Assembly: GCA_964363305.1 (NCBI GenBank)
Contig: CAYIHX010000010.1
Location: 1-64,000 of the forward strand
DNA from: CAYIHX01 sp964363305
Lineage (GTDB): Bacteria; Bdellovibrionota; UBA1018
Direction: 5' to 3'
DNA length: 64,000 bases
A program made the position numbers and the translations under genes. Shown one piece after another: positions 52,145 to 61,124 of this stretch (position 1 is the first letter of the stretch; each line of letters starts with the position of its first letter). The notes beneath the pieces were generated by a model. That model did not search any database. It saw only the letters and a list, made by a program, of their open reading frames with translations, and was not told the origin of the DNA.

Positions 52145-53950
52145 ATGAGGCAGTTCAACTGGGGTATTTCTTGGGCATTTCTGGCTGTGGCGGGTCTAGC
52201 GGTGGCGCCTTTTGCGCACGCGGAAGACATGGAGACGCTTTCAGCGCCCAGCCTTCGGTTTCTCGATCATCTGGTGCCTGAGGATGCGGAAGATTCTCCG
52301 CGTGAGCTTCTGACTTGGTACGAGCTCATGCAAACTCGCAAGGAGCAGGAGTCGGCCGGTCGTCATGATGCCACTCTGGATACGCGGATTCGGCAACTTC
52401 AGAGTCGGGTCAGCAACTATCTCCGTCGCGACGAGCTCATGATGTGGTACGCGCCCGGGCAATATCTCCAGTCGCTGCGAAACGCTCGTCATCGTCAGTA
52501 TGTGGTGCGCTACGGTTGGATGCCAGCGACGACGCTGGGGCAGCTCGTCGGTCATGAGGCATACTCTCGCAACCTTCGGGACATGGATTTCGGCGGCTTG
52601 CGGCGCGCATCTCTTCGTGAAGAAGGCTGGTCTGAAACCTTTTGGCCCGACCTGACGGGTTCGATTGCGGCTCCTTATGCGGATCCGAATATCACGCTCA
52701 ATTTCGTCAATTTTCTATTTTACGGTCAAAACAGATCCTATCTCAACGCTCGTCCGGCGGTGCATGAACGAATTGCCCGCGGGGATTTTCGCCCGGAAGA
52801 TAGTGAGAGACTATCGGCTGCGGAAAAGTATGATCTTCTCGTCGGTGACCTCGATTTTACCTTCACGAATCGCGTGCTCCGGATGGTTGAGCAGATCAAC
52901 GCGGATGGCCAGATGGCGACCTGGAGTGGGGTTTGTGATGGTTGGTCTTCCGCTTCGTTGAATTTTTTCCGGCCTGAGCGCGCGGTTGAGATCACCGGCG
53001 CCCGGGGGCATCATTTGAAATTTTACACATCTGACATCAAGGGGCTGGCGTCTTTTCTGTGGGCGAAGTCATTTGATCGAAGTGGTTTGAACCTGACTTT
53101 CGGCGCCGGTTACCAGTGCAAGGACAGCACGCGCGATATGTTGGGTCGTTCGCTCGATCCGACCTGCAATGACGTGAATCCGGGCTTCTTTCATGCTGCC
53201 GCGGTCAATATGATCGGGATTGATCGACACGGTTTCGTCTTCGACAAATCCGAAGCGTCGACGGTCATGAACCAGCCCGCTTTCAAGTATGAGTACAAAT
53301 ATTTCCGAGTGACGAATGGTTTGGAGACGGATCGCATGGATGTGGCGAAGGTGCCGCTCAGCCGTCTCGGTGATCGCGATCCGTACAAGGCTTACCGTTC
53401 TCCGCGCGCAGTGGATGTCGTCGGGGTGAAGATGAAAGTCTGGTTCAAGAAGGAGCACGCTCAACCCCGGGCGCGTACGGTCGACCCGGTCTCGGCGGAC
53501 GCCAATCATTCCGTCGACTTGACTTATGATCTTGAGCTCGATGCCCGGGGCAACATCGTGGGTGGAGAATGGCGGTTTCATCGGAACCTCGTGAACAGCC
53601 TGGCCGACTCCCATCCCGACACGCTGTGGTTAGTCGTGCCGGGGATTCGGATGTATTCGCGCATATCGGAATTCGAGATGCCCGCCTGGGCTGCTCATGA
53701 TCCGATTCCCGAGGCCCTTCTCCCTTTCGCGAAGCAGGCGGCTTTGACCATGAAGCCACCCTTTGGGCCGAATGACCTGGTTCAGCACGATGTGTATCGT
53801 CCTCAACCGTTGGCGCTTATCGTCGATAATTTGGTCGAACTTTCTCGTCCAGGACGCACCCAGCACGAGATCTCACGGATTCCAGGTCGCTACCGGTCTT
53901 CGTTCTCCTGGCTGTCGGACGCCGATTGGGCGCGTCCCGACGCGCCCTAG
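52145..53950 (+). CDS. Secreted transglutaminase of the oomycete-elicitor type
   Basis: A 601-residue exported protein: signal peptide about 1-26 (ending FAHA). The central domain resembles the TGase_elicitor family (Phytophthora GP42), with a likely triad Cys264 (WSGVCDGWSSASLNFF), His350 (PGFFHAAAVNMIG) and Asp367 (FVFDKSEAS). Then VMNQPAFKYEYKY (374-386) matches in place and in NQP the pep-13 segment of the oomycete enzyme. It would cross-link or deamidate proteins outside the cell. A GGAGGAG-like site precedes the ATG. It overlaps the convergent peptidase gene by 4 nt. Confidence 0.78.
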   Translation: MRQFNWGISWAFLAVAGLAVAPFAHAEDMETLSAPSLRFLDHLVPEDAEDSPRELLTWYELMQTRKEQESAGRHDATLDTRIRQLQSRVSNYLRRDELMMWYAPGQYLQSLRNARHRQYVVRYGWMPATTLGQLVGHEAYSRNLRDMDFGGLRRASLREEGWSETFWPDLTGSIAAPYADPNITLNFVNFLFYGQNRSYLNARPAVHERIARGDFRPEDSERLSAAEKYDLLVGDLDFTFTNRVLRMVEQINADGQMATWSGVCDGWSSASLNFFRPERAVEITGARGHHLKFYTSDIKGLASFLWAKSFDRSGLNLTFGAGYQCKDSTRDMLGRSLDPTCNDVNPGFFHAAAVNMIGIDRHGFVFDKSEASTVMNQPAFKYEYKYFRVTNGLETDRMDVAKVPLSRLGDRDPYKAYRSPRAVDVVGVKMKVWFKKEHAQPRARTVDPVSADANHSVDLTYDLELDARGNIVGGEWRFHRNLVNSLADSHPDTLWLVVPGIRMYSRISEFEMPAWAAHDPIPEALLPFAKQAALTMKPPFGPNDLVQHDVYRPQPLALIVDNLVELSRPGRTQHEISRIPGRYRSSFSWLSDADWARPDAP

Positions 53951-56022
53951 TCCATCAGCGTTTGAAAGAGAAACGTGTACTGTAAAGCCGCCATGCGCGC
54001 GCGCTGCTCGAGATCAGCAGCGGCGCCGTGGCCGCCCTCCATGTTTTCGAAGTAGAGAAAGGGATGGCCGAGCTCTTCCATGCGGGCAGCCATCTTGCGG
54101 GCATGGCCCGGGTGAACGCGATCATCTTCTGTTGAGGTCATGAAGAGAACCTCGGGGTACTTCGCGTCTTTTCTCAGGTTTTGATACGGCGAGTACTTCA
54201 GGATGTACTCGCGCTCCTCGGCAATATCGGGGTTGCCATACTCCGCGACCCAGCTCGCCCCAGCCAGAAGCTGATGGTAGCGAAGCATGTCGAGCAGAGG
54301 GACCTGGCAGATCACCGCGCGAAAAAGCTCGGGTCTTTGAGTGAAGGTGGCGCCCATCAAGAGGCCGCCATTGCTTCCGCCTTGAATGGCGAGCTTCCGC
54401 GGTGAGGTGATGTCCGTCGAGATCAGGTGTTCGGCGACGGCCGCGAAATCATCGAAGGCGCGTTGGCGATTTTCCTTGAGTGCGGCCTGGTGCCAGCGGG
54501 GGCCAAATTCGCCCCCACCCCGGATATTCGCGAGCGCATAGGCCCCTCCACGTTCGAGCCAGAGTTTGCCGACGGATGAGGCGTAGAAGGGGGTCTCCGA
54601 GATCTCAAAGCCTCCATACCCATAGAGGAGGGTGGGGAGAGGGCCCGCCTTTTTCGACTTTGAAGAGGTGAGGAGAAAATAGGGAATGCGAGTTCCGTCC
54701 TTACTGATCGCCCATTTTTGTTCGGCCTTCATGCCGGTTGGGTCGAAGCGCGGAGGAAGCTGCTTCAATTTTTGAGTCGAGTGGTCTCGCAGCTCAATGA
54801 GTTGCGTGGGCTCGAAAAAGCTCTGGTAAGAGAGGAACGCATCGTCTTCATAGGGCCAGAGATCGAGGACGGAGATCATGCCCATTTCCGGCAGGGGTAA
54901 GCGGTTCAGGGCCCACCCTCCCGACGGGTTTGCCTTCGCCTCGATGATTTGCGCGCGCACGTTTTTCAGAACTGTGATCAGCAGGCGAGATTTTCCGGCG
55001 TCGATGGAGAGGAGGGCGCTCTTGGCGTCGGGCGCATGGATTTTTTCGGCTTTCCAGGCGTGCAGATCGAAAGCGAGCAGCGTGCCGGCTTCGAATTTTT
55101 TACTCGTGATCGTCGTGTGCTTCCTCAGCGTGCCAATCACTTTTCCCAGAAAGATCCCGCGAACCTCGAAGTCGGGTCCGGTGGGCAGTTTCGCAAGGGT
55201 GCCGTTTTCGCGGTAGACGTAAGCTTCCTCCTCGAAAAACGTCTTGCCTCGAATCAGCAGCGTCACTCGGCCTTCCGGGCGGAAGGAGACGAAGGGGCGG
55301 GCCCAAATCTCCGTGCGGGGAATCTCAAAGAGGAGCTGAGCCTCCGAAAGCGGCGTGCCGCGCTTCCAGAGCTTCACCTGGCGGGCGTACCCAGACTCGG
55401 TCATCGTTCCTTCGCCAAAGTCGGTGGCGACGAGCAAGGTATTCTCGTCGTACCAAGTCACCGATGATTTCGCTTCAGGGAGGATGAATCCGTTCGCGAC
55501 GAACTCGCGCTTGACGGAGTCCCACTCGCGAATCACCTCGGCGTCTTTTCCGCCTTCAGAAAGAAACGCCAGGCATTTATGGTGAAGCGGGGGAAGGCAA
55601 CTCAATCCGTGCCACACCCAGCTTTTTCCCTCTTTTTGTCCGAGTTCGTCGACGTCGAAGAGAGTTTCCCAGTCGGGGGTGCCGCTCCGGTAGCTTTCGA
55701 GAGAGGCGTGCCTCAAGATGCCGCGGCGATGATCCGCGTCCTGATAGAAATCCTCGACCCAGCTTCCCTTGCGGTTCGGGGTGATGATGCGATCTTTCGC
55801 TTCAAGAATTTCCTTCACGTTGGCCTTGGCCAGCGCGAAGCGGGCGTCTGATTCAAGGCGTGTCGTCGCCCGCTGATTTCGTTCTCGAACCCAATTCAGG
55901 CTTTTCTCAGAATGAATCTCTTCGAGCGGAAGATAGGGATCGACCGGAGAGGAAGCGCACGCCATGGTTGTCATTGAAAAAGTCATCATGAAAAGAATGC
56001 CCTGAAGGCGAAGTGAAGACAT
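53947..56022 (-). CDS. Prolyl oligopeptidase family serine peptidase (S9), lipoprotein
   Basis: A 691-residue S9 peptidase. The N-terminus MSSLRLQGILFMMTFSMTTM followed by ACASS looks like a lipoprotein signal. A beta-propeller spans about 60-430. The catalytic domain has GGSNGGLLMGA (nucleophile Ser), STEDDRVHP (Asp) and EGGHGAAAD (His665). It cleaves short peptides after proline. The ATG at 56022 has GAGG 8 nt upstream. An envelope POP next to a peptide importer elsewhere in the window fits peptide scavenging (inference). Confidence 0.92.
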   Translation of the reverse strand: MSSLRLQGILFMMTFSMTTMACASSPVDPYLPLEEIHSEKSLNWVRERNQRATTRLESDARFALAKANVKEILEAKDRIITPNRKGSWVEDFYQDADHRRGILRHASLESYRSGTPDWETLFDVDELGQKEGKSWVWHGLSCLPPLHHKCLAFLSEGGKDAEVIREWDSVKREFVANGFILPEAKSSVTWYDENTLLVATDFGEGTMTESGYARQVKLWKRGTPLSEAQLLFEIPRTEIWARPFVSFRPEGRVTLLIRGKTFFEEEAYVYRENGTLAKLPTGPDFEVRGIFLGKVIGTLRKHTTITSKKFEAGTLLAFDLHAWKAEKIHAPDAKSALLSIDAGKSRLLITVLKNVRAQIIEAKANPSGGWALNRLPLPEMGMISVLDLWPYEDDAFLSYQSFFEPTQLIELRDHSTQKLKQLPPRFDPTGMKAEQKWAISKDGTRIPYFLLTSSKSKKAGPLPTLLYGYGGFEISETPFYASSVGKLWLERGGAYALANIRGGGEFGPRWHQAALKENRQRAFDDFAAVAEHLISTDITSPRKLAIQGGSNGGLLMGATFTQRPELFRAVICQVPLLDMLRYHQLLAGASWVAEYGNPDIAEEREYILKYSPYQNLRKDAKYPEVLFMTSTEDDRVHPGHARKMAARMEELGHPFLYFENMEGGHGAAADLEQRARMAALQYTFLFQTLMD

Positions 56023-56132
56023 GGAGAATCCTCTACAGAGGCCGGTGGGGTCGCGCAAGTTTTTGACGGGGTGCTGCGTACCGTCATTATTTTCTGTTGC
56101 TACTGGGAGGCACTGGTCTAGTGTGCCGGGTT

Positions 56133-56960
56133 ATGGATCCAATCGAACAGTTTTTTGATAATGTGAAGCACCTCCATAAATATATCGGCGTGGGAGTCGT
56201 TATTTTCCTGCTCGTCGTCCTGGGTACCGGAGGGACGTTCATCATTCCTCCTGGTCATCGCGGGGTTCTGATTACGATGGGGAAGGTCTCTCCCGCGTTT
56301 GCTCCCGAGGGGCTCGGTTTCAAGATCCCGTTTATCACGACGGTGGTGCCGATCTCGATTCGGCAGCAGACGAAGACTGCTCAAGCGGAGTGTTACTCCT
56401 CCGATCTGCAGCAGATCAACGTGGAGCTGAGAATTCTTTACCGCATTCCTGAAAACATGATCGTGAAGACGTTTCAGGATTATTCGGGGGATCCGTTCGA
56501 CAGCCTGATCTCGCCGCGCGTGAGCGAGGCGCTCAAGGAAGTGACCGCGCTTCAGAGCGCGGAGCAGATCGTGAAGAAGCGGGAGGAGATCAAGGCCAAG
56601 GCTTTTTCCGCCGCGAAAATCAAGGTGGGCTCGCTTCTCGTGATCGAGGATGTGGTGATTCAGAACGTGGCGCTTTCGAAGGAGCTGGAGACCGCGATCG
56701 AGGCGAAGATGGTTCAGGAGCAGGAAGCGGCCAAGGCCAAGTTCATTCAGCAGAAGGCCGAGATCGAAGCGAACACCGCCATTATTCGCGCCAAGGGCGA
56801 GGCGGAGGCGATTCGGGTTCGCGGACGCGCGTTGCGCGACAGCCCGGGCCTCGTGCAGTTGCAGATTGTTGAGAAATGGAACGGCATCTCGCCTCTGGTG
56901 GTCGGAGGGGGCGGAGGCGCGAATATTCTTCTGCCGATTGGTGAGCTGAAGCAAAAATGA
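56133..56960 (+). CDS. SPFH/prohibitin-family membrane protein
   Basis: A 275-residue prohibitin-like protein: an N-terminal anchor (IGVGVVIFLLVVLGTGGTF), the SPFH domain starting IIPPGHRGVLITMGKV, and a coiled coil rich in Glu/Lys/Ala (EAKMVQEQEAAKAKFIQQKA). Such proteins form large rings on the membrane and often guard or organise proteases such as FtsH. It is divergent from the peptidase gene and coupled to the next small gene by ATGA. Confidence 0.92.
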   Translation: MDPIEQFFDNVKHLHKYIGVGVVIFLLVVLGTGGTFIIPPGHRGVLITMGKVSPAFAPEGLGFKIPFITTVVPISIRQQTKTAQAECYSSDLQQINVELRILYRIPENMIVKTFQDYSGDPFDSLISPRVSEALKEVTALQSAEQIVKKREEIKAKAFSAAKIKVGSLLVIEDVVIQNVALSKELETAIEAKMVQEQEAAKAKFIQQKAEIEANTAIIRAKGEAEAIRVRGRALRDSPGLVQLQIVEKWNGISPLVVGGGGGANILLPIGELKQK

Positions 56961-57154
56961 AGGCGCGGTCACGTGGGCTTTTTCAGCTCATCTTTCTGCT
57001 TGTCTTCGTTTTCGTCCTGATTCGTTTTTTTCCTGTCCTAGCGCGGATCGCCCAGGCGGCCGCGCTGGGCAGCGTTGAATTAGGGTGGATCATCCTCGTC
57101 TTTGCCCTGGGGGGCTGGCTGGTCTGGGTGCTGAGCAAGCGAAATTCAGGTTGA
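56957..57154 (+). CDS. Small two-helix membrane protein
   Basis: A 65-residue protein with two membrane segments (FQLIFLLVFVFVLIRFFPVL and LGWIILVFALGGWLVWVL). It is not recognised by family. The ATGA overlap with the SPFH gene suggests a partner of that complex, in the position where NfeD-like proteins occur in other genomes, but the sequence is too short to be NfeD. Its end overlaps the tpm-like gene by 9 nt. Confidence 0.7.
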   Translation: MKARSRGLFQLIFLLVFVFVLIRFFPVLARIAQAAALGSVELGWIILVFALGGWLVWVLSKRNSG

Positions 57155-57775
57155 GCCTTTGAGGGGCTTGAGCCGAAAGGCGTTTTCCTTCGTTTCCGGC
57201 GCGAAAAAGCGCTCGATTTCGAAGCACGATGCGTAGTGTTCGCGCACTTCCTCTTCGGGAACGCGAAAGGGAGGGCCGGCCGTATGGTCGGCCGGGAATT
57301 CTGGCGTGATGAGGAGCATCTGCTTGCGTTGGCCGATCGGCCGACTTGCCAAGAGGTGGGCGACATACCGCAGTCGAAGCTCCGGCGGGAGCGCGATGAG
57401 AGCGGCTCGATCGTAGAGGAATTCGCAGCCTGCCCAGGCCTGAGCGGGGACGGCAAAAAAATCGCCGCACCAAAGGGTGATGCCGAGCCCTTCGTAGATA
57501 TCCCACTCGCCTTGCTTTCGTTTTTCATAAGGGAGGCCATTCTCCTGAAAGAAAGCCTCGCAAGCGAGGGGGCTGAGCTCAATGCCGATCACCTCGTGGC
57601 CTTGGTCACTGAGCCAGAGGAGATCCTTTGATTTTCCGCAGAGCGGCACCATGACTTTTCCGGGGGGCAGATCGCCGAAGTACTGGATGAGGAGGGGGTG
57701 CGGGGCATCTCGGTGCCAGCCGATTTCGCCGGTTTTCCATCTTGCGAGCCAGAAGGATGAGTCCATGGGAACCAT
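57146..57775 (-). CDS. tpm: Thiopurine S-methyltransferase-family protein
   Basis: A SAM-dependent methyltransferase of about 209 residues of the TPMT type: FWLARWKTGEIGWHRDAPHP, VMVPLCGKSKDLLWLSDQGH (SAM loop), GIELSPLACEAFF and YDRAALIALPPELR. Bacterial members methylate thiopurines or inorganic selenium and tellurium oxyanions. Starts at 57775 or 57766 (ATG) are both possible; neither has a clear Shine-Dalgarno. Confidence 0.88.
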   Translation of the reverse strand: MVPMDSSFWLARWKTGEIGWHRDAPHPLLIQYFGDLPPGKVMVPLCGKSKDLLWLSDQGHEVIGIELSPLACEAFFQENGLPYEKRKQGEWDIYEGLGITLWCGDFFAVPAQAWAGCEFLYDRAALIALPPELRLRYVAHLLASRPIGQRKQMLLITPEFPADHTAGPPFRVPEEEVREHYASCFEIERFFAPETKENAFRLKPLKGST

Positions 57776-57798
57776 TGGTAGCACGATGATGCGCCGAG

Positions 57799-57828
57799 CA
57801 TCAAAAGGGTGTCAGACACCCCTTGATG
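57799..57828. repeat. REP-like palindrome
   Basis: CATCAA-AAGGGTGTC, A, then GACACCCCTTGATG: arms of about 14 bp with one bulge around the core GGTGTCAGACACC. Palindromes with this core occur as dispersed REP-type elements in several proteobacteria (established, but not tested here). It lies between the tpm and sensor genes and may mark an island edge. Confidence 0.5.
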
Positions 57829-57844
57829 ATGGTAAAGCTGAGCC

Positions 57845-58711
57845 GTGGCAGAAATCATCCCCGCGCAGAATCTCAGGGCCTGGCGAAACATCGACCGCCT
57901 CCGCATGGCGGCCGGGCTGTCGCGCGGCGATCTCGCCGAGGTGATGGATGTGCGGCAGTCCGAGCTGGACGGATTTCGGCGGGGCACTCGGGCGATCACG
58001 GATAGCGAGGCTCGGAATGTCCTCGATTTTTTCCAGGTGCCGGAATCAGCGATCGACTCGATCGACAGCGTGGATCTCGGCGTTGTCAGCCGCCGCTTTC
58101 AGGGCGATCAGCTGGCGATCCCTGAGCGGTATCTACTGAAGAACTCGAGCCGGATGCGGGTCTTGAATGACATCATGAGGTGGGTCCACGCCAACCTCGG
58201 GGAGGACGCCTTCTTCTGGATCTTGCAGCAATTTCAGATCCCGTTTTTCGCTTTGGCCGCGCAGGATACGGAGATTAGTTTGAATTTAGTGAAGGAGCTC
58301 TGCACCTTGCTTCGTCAGTCCGGGGCGCGGGACCGGGACTTCGTGAATATGGGGATGGAGGCGCTGGAGATTCACCGGGGTATGGAGGTGGGTACGATGT
58401 TCGCTTCGGCACGATCTTCGGGTGAAGCGATTGAGGTGCTGGTTGCGCAAGTATTGAAACGGTTTGACACGAACTGCGCGTATAGCTTGTCCAGTCTCGA
58501 CTCGCTGGGGGCAACAATTCGAATCGAGCCACGATCAGAAACACAGGACTCTTTGGGGTCTAGGACCCCAGGCAGTCAGGAATGCTGTTTGACCCGAGAC
58601 GGTCGGATCCGAATTGTGCCAGCGTTCGCGGGTTTTGCCGCGGCCTTCGCCGTCCACTCCATGTGCATTCATCGCGGCGACCCGCACTGCGAAAGCAAGC
58701 TATTTTTCTAG
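57845..58711 (+). CDS. HTH plus V4R-like sensor protein (paralogue A)
   Basis: A 288-residue protein starting at GTG 57845. The N-terminus has an XRE-type HTH (RMAAGLSRGDLAEVMDVRQS, about 20-62). A middle helical part follows, and the C-terminal 120 residues look like a V4R/HNOB-type small-molecule domain: GTMFASARSSGEAIEVLV, KRFDTNCAYSLSSL, and the closing MCIHRGDPHCESKLFF with two cysteines and two histidines. It is a diverged paralogue of the protein at 59589. It likely binds DNA and a ligand (inference). Its end overlaps the acyltransferase gene by 4 nt. Confidence 0.65.
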   Translation: MAEIIPAQNLRAWRNIDRLRMAAGLSRGDLAEVMDVRQSELDGFRRGTRAITDSEARNVLDFFQVPESAIDSIDSVDLGVVSRRFQGDQLAIPERYLLKNSSRMRVLNDIMRWVHANLGEDAFFWILQQFQIPFFALAAQDTEISLNLVKELCTLLRQSGARDRDFVNMGMEALEIHRGMEVGTMFASARSSGEAIEVLVAQVLKRFDTNCAYSLSSLDSLGATIRIEPRSETQDSLGSRTPGSQECCLTRDGRIRIVPAFAGFAAAFAVHSMCIHRGDPHCESKLFF

Positions 58712-59466
58712 GCCGCCCGTTTGGCATCCACTGGTTTTGGAAAAGGTCTGTAGTGCCCAATTTCGAGGCGCTTTTCCCAAGCATTCGAATATTTTTGGGC
58801 CCATTCTTCCGCTTGTGGAGGGACGGAATCGATATGCAGAGCTAGGGTCGGATCTCCCGCGAGGGGAGGAAAGGAAAATGAGGGAAGTTCTTGACCCGTA
58901 CGGACGTCTCTCAATCGCTTATAGCCAATAAGTTGCAGGGTGAGAGGCGCTTTTGCTTTTACTGATCCGCCGATGAGCGATTCGTTAACGCGAAACGTCT
59001 TAGTGTGGAGAACATGGGAGGCGACTGAGAGTTCGGTGAGAAGTTCATGAGATCCGGGGTTTACCCTGAAGTCAGGGTCGACGGTCCAGCTGCTGGTATA
59101 TCCAATCGACATTCCTCGCCGAGACGCAGACTCGATGATGACCTCCGCACTCCTTTTATGCGCATCGCTCGCAGAATTGAAAAGGGCCAGTCCATTAAAG
59201 GGGAGACCGTATTGCTCGCAGGTCGCTTTTTCGATGAATTTATAAGACATGATTGGCCGTCTCATTCCGTCGATTTCAGTAAACGTGATGATGTGGGTTC
59301 CGATCCAGTCATAGGTATCGAGGGGAAGGACTCGATGGGCATCATAGTATTTTCCAAAACCACGCCTCTTGATATCGATGACCTCAAGCATTGCCGCCTG
59401 CGTTTCAGGCTGGTCCCAGTAGAGAAAGGGGTGGTGTAGTACGGTGAAACTAATGCGTTGGTTCAT
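58708..59466 (-). CDS. GNAT-like acyltransferase between two sensor paralogues
   Basis: A 252-residue protein. The first half, EVIDIKRRGFGKYYDAHRVL then LDTYDWIGTHIITFTEIDG, resembles the N-acyltransferase/AHL-synthase-like branch of the GNAT fold, which has an R...F...DxYD layout. I cannot name a family. No signal peptide is present. It is convergent to paralogue A and divergent from paralogue B, so B and this gene share an upstream region of about 120 nt. A role in making a small acylated signal is inference only. Confidence 0.55.
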   Translation of the reverse strand: MNQRISFTVLHHPFLYWDQPETQAAMLEVIDIKRRGFGKYYDAHRVLPLDTYDWIGTHIITFTEIDGMRRPIMSYKFIEKATCEQYGLPFNGLALFNSASDAHKRSAEVIIESASRRGMSIGYTSSWTVDPDFRVNPGSHELLTELSVASHVLHTKTFRVNESLIGGSVKAKAPLTLQLIGYKRLRDVRTGQELPSFSFPPLAGDPTLALHIDSVPPQAEEWAQKYSNAWEKRLEIGHYRPFPKPVDAKRAA

Positions 59467-59588
59467 GGCGGTCTCCTAGAATCCTCACCGACTTCTCGGA
59501 AGCGTCCGGCGCCGGACTGAAGAAAGAAATCTTAACTCCCAGAGTGGCTGAGAAAGATTTAGTGTTGGCGTCTCGAGGGAGCGGCAGC

Positions 59589-60419
59589 ATGGCTTTGGCG
59601 ACATGGCAAATAGTTGACGAAATCGGCGACAGGGTGGGGATTCGAAAAACCGAGTTGCTCGCCCGCATCGGCATTGCGCCGTCGGAATACTGGCAAATGC
59701 GCTCGAAAAGTATGTTTGTCGATCGTGAGTTTCTCGGGAAGCTGACCAAGAGCGTTTCACTCAATCCGGCCGACTTGCCCCGAAAATTTCATCAGGTGTT
59801 CGAGGCGAGTCCAGTGATTCCCCATGAGTACAGGGAGCCTGCGACGGTTTCAGTGGGACTGATCCAAGATATCATTGAGTGGGTCGAGATGATGAACCCG
59901 GCGATCACCGCCGACGTTCTCGAAAGTCTCCAATTGGATGAGCGCTTTCTTTCGTTGCCGACCTGGGTTCGGGTAAACACCTTTCTTCAGGTGAATCTTC
60001 TCGATGTGTTATCGGCTCGGTACGGATGGCATACCGATATGCTCTGCGGGCTGGGGGCTCGCACTTATTTCAAGTATCGAAATACCGCGGTGGGAGACGA
60101 AATCAGCAAGGGCAGGACGACGAAGGAATGCGTTGAAATCGCCTTTGGAAGCGTCATAGAGAATTTTGACACCAACCATGACTACTCGATCAGGCGCGTG
60201 GACGATCGCTCGTGTGTGCTTCGTGCGACTGTCAGAGAGCAGGCAAAAAGCCTGATGAAGCGGAAGGTCATCGGGTCGAAGCTCGCTTGTTGGGCGAGGA
60301 TATGCAGGTGTACGGTTGTGCCGAGATTCGGAGGCCATCGGCCGTATTCTCGTGTGCGGGAGCTGAAGTGCATTCACGATGGCGACGCTTTTTGCGAAGC
60401 GCGTTTTTCCGACCACTAG
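59589..60419 (+). CDS. HTH plus V4R-like sensor protein (paralogue B)
   Basis: A 276-residue paralogue of the protein at 57845. Aligned blocks: QDIIEWVEMMNPAITADVLE against NDIMRWVHANLGEDAFFWIL; VIENFDTNHDYSIRRVDDRS against VLKRFDTNCAYSLSSLDSLG; and the ending LKCIHDGDAFCEARF against MCIHRGDPHCESKLF. The N-terminal HTH is weak (DRVGIRKTELLARIGIAPSE). The ATG at 59589 with GAGGGAG upstream is preferred to GTG 59544. It is divergent from the GNAT-like gene. Confidence 0.65.
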   Translation: MALATWQIVDEIGDRVGIRKTELLARIGIAPSEYWQMRSKSMFVDREFLGKLTKSVSLNPADLPRKFHQVFEASPVIPHEYREPATVSVGLIQDIIEWVEMMNPAITADVLESLQLDERFLSLPTWVRVNTFLQVNLLDVLSARYGWHTDMLCGLGARTYFKYRNTAVGDEISKGRTTKECVEIAFGSVIENFDTNHDYSIRRVDDRSCVLRATVREQAKSLMKRKVIGSKLACWARICRCTVVPRFGGHRPYSRVRELKCIHDGDAFCEARFSDH

Positions 60420-60964
60420 GTGCCGGTCCTGCTCGTCTTTTTTGGTTTCGTTCCGAAGGATTCGGGCAAAGTGTCGCGCTCTTTTCGTCGGCTTTGCGCA
60501 ATCGCATCGCAAGCGGAGATGAGCCGGTTTTGGATTTCCAGGAGTTCGTGATCCCGAAACCCCGAGCTCGCCAGGGCCGCGACGCGGGCGAGACCTTCGG
60601 TGCCGGCCGCTTGAGCTAAGGAGGCGAGTCCGACGTTTTGGTGCGGCAATGGGTGGGCGGGGTCGTACTCGCGCGGGGGATACTCATTCCTGGTTCGGGC
60701 GAGCTCTTCGCGGATCGCTTCTCGGACGCCGGCAGAGAGCCGAACCTCTTCGGTCTGCGTCGGCTTGATCATTTCCCAGGGGTGGATGCCGAGGGCTTCG
60801 GCTAGGCGATCGAGGGTCTCGAGCGAGGGAGAGGTTTCGCCCGAGAGGTATCGTTGCAACTGTGGGGGTTTAAGGGCCGCTTTTCGAGCCAGCTCCGATA
60901 TCGATCCATAGGGCTTCGTGGCTGCCCGCAACAGATTCAGTAGATGTTTTGCACTTTGAGACAT
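60416..60964 (-). CDS. XRE-family transcriptional regulator
   Basis: A 182-residue regulator with an N-terminal HTH (SISELARKAALKPPQLQRYL, then SGETSPSLETLDRLAEALG) and a charged, helical C-terminal part ending in a Lys/Thr-rich tail. No ligand domain was recognised. It is convergent with paralogue B (4-nt overlap) and divergent from the cold-shock-like gene across a 160-nt AT-rich gap that likely holds both promoters. Confidence 0.82.
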   Translation of the reverse strand: MSQSAKHLLNLLRAATKPYGSISELARKAALKPPQLQRYLSGETSPSLETLDRLAEALGIHPWEMIKPTQTEEVRLSAGVREAIREELARTRNEYPPREYDPAHPLPHQNVGLASLAQAAGTEGLARVAALASSGFRDHELLEIQNRLISACDAIAQSRRKERDTLPESFGTKPKKTSRTGT

Positions 60965-61124
60965 GAGATGACTTACCTTAAACTAAATAGTTACAAACTA
61001 ACCACTTATTAGTTATATCTAGAGGCATGACAGAGATTATACGCACTGAAGCCCTCGCTTCGCCCACGAAAGTCTCGCCGACGTCCCACCAGGTCGCAAG
61101 CTGAACTTTTTTTGAGGAGGCCTG

